DNA from: Zonotrichia leucophrys gambelii
Lineage: Eukaryota; Chordata; Aves; Passeriformes; Passerellidae
Assembly: GCF_028769735.1 (NCBI RefSeq)
Contig: NC_088179.1
Location: forward strand, 5,898,001-5,962,000
DNA length: 64,000 nucleotides
Direction: 5' to 3'
Part shown: positions 61,571 to 64,000 of the stretch, piece by piece
Position numbering within the stretch: the stretch's first letter is position 1
How the letters are laid out: each line of letters starts with the position of its first letter
Translations under genes and position numbers: made by a program
The notes under the pieces: generated by a model
What the model saw: the letters and a program-made list of their open reading frames with translations, nothing else
Database searches by the model: none
Told to the model about the DNA's origin: nothing

Positions 61571-64000
61571 TGGTGTATCCCAACAGCTCCGAGAGCCTCA
61601 GCTGCCCTGGGTGCTTGTATGAGTCGTGTGTCTCAGCCTGGAGTTCATTTTTGGTCCTTTTCAGTCTGTTCTGGGCTCGGTGAGGAGCAGATTTCCCAGG
61701 GTGGTGTTTGCGTGGGGAGCTCTGAACCCAGGTACAGCCTCCATAAAAGGTGCATGAAATGTGCAGGATGGGTGTGCCTGGGGGGAGCTGGGAGGGGAAG
61801 CTGCTGGACTCTTCCCAGGAGTGCAGGGACACCTCCCTGCTGCTGTACTGTCCTCAACACCCCTCCCCTGGGTGCTGCCAGGAGGCTGTGCCGACTCCAG
61901 TCTCCATGTGGAAGCAGGATGAGGGCTCAAGCCTTGGAGTCCTTTTCCCAGCAGGGAAGAAGGTGTTGGCCCATAAGATGTTTTTTACTTCAGCCCCTGT
62001 TTGACCCACTACACATTTCTCCTGCTTGCTCTGTGTCCTGCACGCATTCCCTTTGCCAGGGTGGCAGCCCCCTGTTCACCTTCCTCCCCTCTGACAGCCT
62101 TGGGAGGTTTTGTTTATTAGATGCAAGCTGAGAGCCTTAAATTACTCTGATCTACTTTTTCCAGAGCCAGAGAAAACATGCCAGAGGCAGGTCTGCAGCA
62201 AGGTGCCTGCCTCCCTTTCCTCACCTCGGGATTTCCACTGCAGCTGTGATTTGCACTGATGCTGGCTGTGAGGCTGCTGGCTCTGAGGTGGTACCTGCTT
62301 ATGTCAGAAAGGATCAGATCCTCGGGCTTGCATCTGTCCTGACCTGACGACAGGACTTTGACTTTTGCTAATTTTACTTCCTAAGAATTAACTGTGAGAG
62401 AAGGCACCATGCTTGATACAATTAAGAGCATTCTCTTGCAACTGGATTCATTTGTAATCTGAATATCTTGCATTCTGTTAACCACCCTGCAAACCCCTCG
62501 GTACATTATGCTGCAATTATCAATAATACATGATGAATCGTGGTTCCACAGCAGTTGCATCAATAGACAGTAATTGTGCCACCTTGTATTAGCCTTTCTA
62601 TGCTTTTTTCCCCCCCTGATTAAGCATCAAAAGAGCAAGCTTTTAGCTCCTTAAAGCCTCTTGCATATCTTATATTGTAAAGTAAATGCAGCAAATAAAT
62701 TTCAGTACCACCACTTTTACAGGTTCAGCTGTTTGGAGCCTTTACAAGAAAACAAACCAAGCATGGGGAAAGTGTGAAATCTCCATTGGGGGGCCAGGAA
62801 GGGAACATATTGCTAGGCTCAGGCAAGGAACAAGATCGTGGTGGCAGGAAAGGTTTTTAAAAATGCACCTGCTCCCCCTCCCTTGCAGTTTGCTGGGTGG
62901 TGGATGGCACTTGCAGGTGTGCCTTGGATTAGTTTCCCACTCCCTGGTGTGCATCACAAATTATGGCACTGCTTGGCTGGAGTTTGCAGCCAGACCTGGC
63001 ACATTCTGCATGAGGTCAGGCAGGCCTGGCAAGAGATCCAAGGAAATGTCATTTTTCAGCTAAGAGGAGAAAATGGGTTTGTGTGATGGGTGGCATGCCA
63101 CAAAGGGCATGTGTTTGCTGGTTTGGGGAGAAGGGCTTCTCTAAATTTGGTCAGGCTAGCAATATTCTGGGACTGTAGAACTAGAGTACATTTACATTTT
63201 GTTGTTCACCTGAACAGGCAGCCCAGGGTTTCTCTTGGCTCTCAGAGCTCCATTGCTTCCTCTGGGTGTCTGAGGGCACAGTTCCTGTGACTGGGGTCTC
63301 AGCAGTCCCAGCTGTGTGCTGGCCAGGGGAGGGGCTGTTCCTTATCCATTGCCCACAGCTGCAGGCAGGGAACGAGCCAAATCAGCACAGTCACTGCACC
63401 TGGGTGTGCTCTGAGCTGATACTGCTCCTCACATTCTCCTCTGCTTGAATCACTGGTGCCTTTCTTTTACAGCATTTTTAAATGAAGGCATTTGTTGTCT
63501 GTCGCACAGAGCTGGTGAAAGTTCTCTGTCAAGGCCATCCTTGATTAAACCTCTTCCAGGGAGATGTGGTGTGTGTCCATGGCAGCTCCTGCCTGCTCTC
63601 TGGCAGGTACACACCTGGCCCAGGTGCAGGCATTTCCCTCTGCCACACAGTGGTGTGGGCAGCATTTCAGGGTCTCTGTGCACATCAGCAGCATTTCCAA
63701 GGTGTCTCTGCCCCCTCCAGTGACAGAAGCCATCAGCAGGGGCTCTGACAATCTCCCAGGCCATGTAATTATTCAGAGCCCAGTCTGCCTGTGGGAATTG
63801 TGAGGAGGGAATCAGTGAGGGAGCCCTGCTTTGCTGTGACAGAGCTGGTGAGTGAGCTGAGATGGTCTGGGGAGGAATTCAGGTGCATGCTGATAGGGCT
63901 TGGGGGTCTAAAGAGGAGCTGTGCCTGCCTGCAGCCAGTGCCTGTCAATCCCTGAGTGTTAGAGGAGCAGCACAGCCCTGGGGTGCTCTGCAGCACAGCA

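Larger units (their letters stand above)
58883..64000 (+). other. C3orf70: C3orf70 intron 1 (5' part)
   Basis: No sequence resembling the second C3orf70 exon is present, so the intron continues past the right edge. It holds a diverged CR1 (about 60050-60735), a MIR-like SINE relic (about 61505-61570) and an AT-rich stretch near 62380-62600 with homeobox-type TAAT motifs. Confidence 0.75.

Overview
The window reads as vertebrate nuclear DNA from a bird. Interspersed repeats are almost all CR1 LINE 3' ends (CR1 is the dominant avian repeat) plus small solo LTRs of endogenous retroviruses, introns are short for a vertebrate, and CpG islands stand out sharply from AT-rich surroundings. There are no prokaryotic-style operons, no tRNA or rRNA gene and no CRISPR array that I could recognise.

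The central feature is one complete gene on the + strand, EHHADH (peroxisomal L-bifunctional enzyme). I could reconstruct it as seven coding exons from 28162 to 53001. All introns have GT-AG ends, all phases join without a break, and the product is 725 residues ending in the peroxisomal signal SKL. Both halves of the enzyme keep their catalytic residues. About 5.7 kb downstream, on the same strand, lies the first coding exon of C3orf70 (UPF0524 family, 58708-58882) inside a CpG island. Its second exon lies beyond the right edge. This is the EHHADH-C3orf70 order known from other vertebrates.

Layout: 1-21.4 kb holds no recognisable coding exon, only CR1 pieces and low-complexity DNA. By vertebrate synteny MAP3K13 should lie here on the minus strand, so this is probably its 5' intron, with the CpG island at 21.4-22.6 kb as its promoter and non-coding first exon (inference; no coding exon is present to prove it). 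22.6-28.0 kb is the interval between the two divergent promoters, with CR1 copies, a solo LTR and a 35-T run. 28.0-53.0 kb is EHHADH. 53.0-57.5 kb is its 3' end and intergenic DNA. 57.5-59.1 kb is the C3orf70 CpG island with a large 14/15-bp minisatellite. 59.1-64.0 kb is C3orf70 intron 1, with an old CR1, a MIR-like SINE relic and a possible conserved non-coding element.

EHHADH carries out the second and third steps of peroxisomal beta-oxidation. C3orf70 has no known biochemical partnership with it; the two are neighbours, not a pathway. The less ordinary sequence lies in the regulatory DNA: minisatellites in both flanking CpG islands, a splice-donor motif present three times, a nuclear-receptor-like palindrome upstream of EHHADH, and three solo LTRs with visible target-site duplications.
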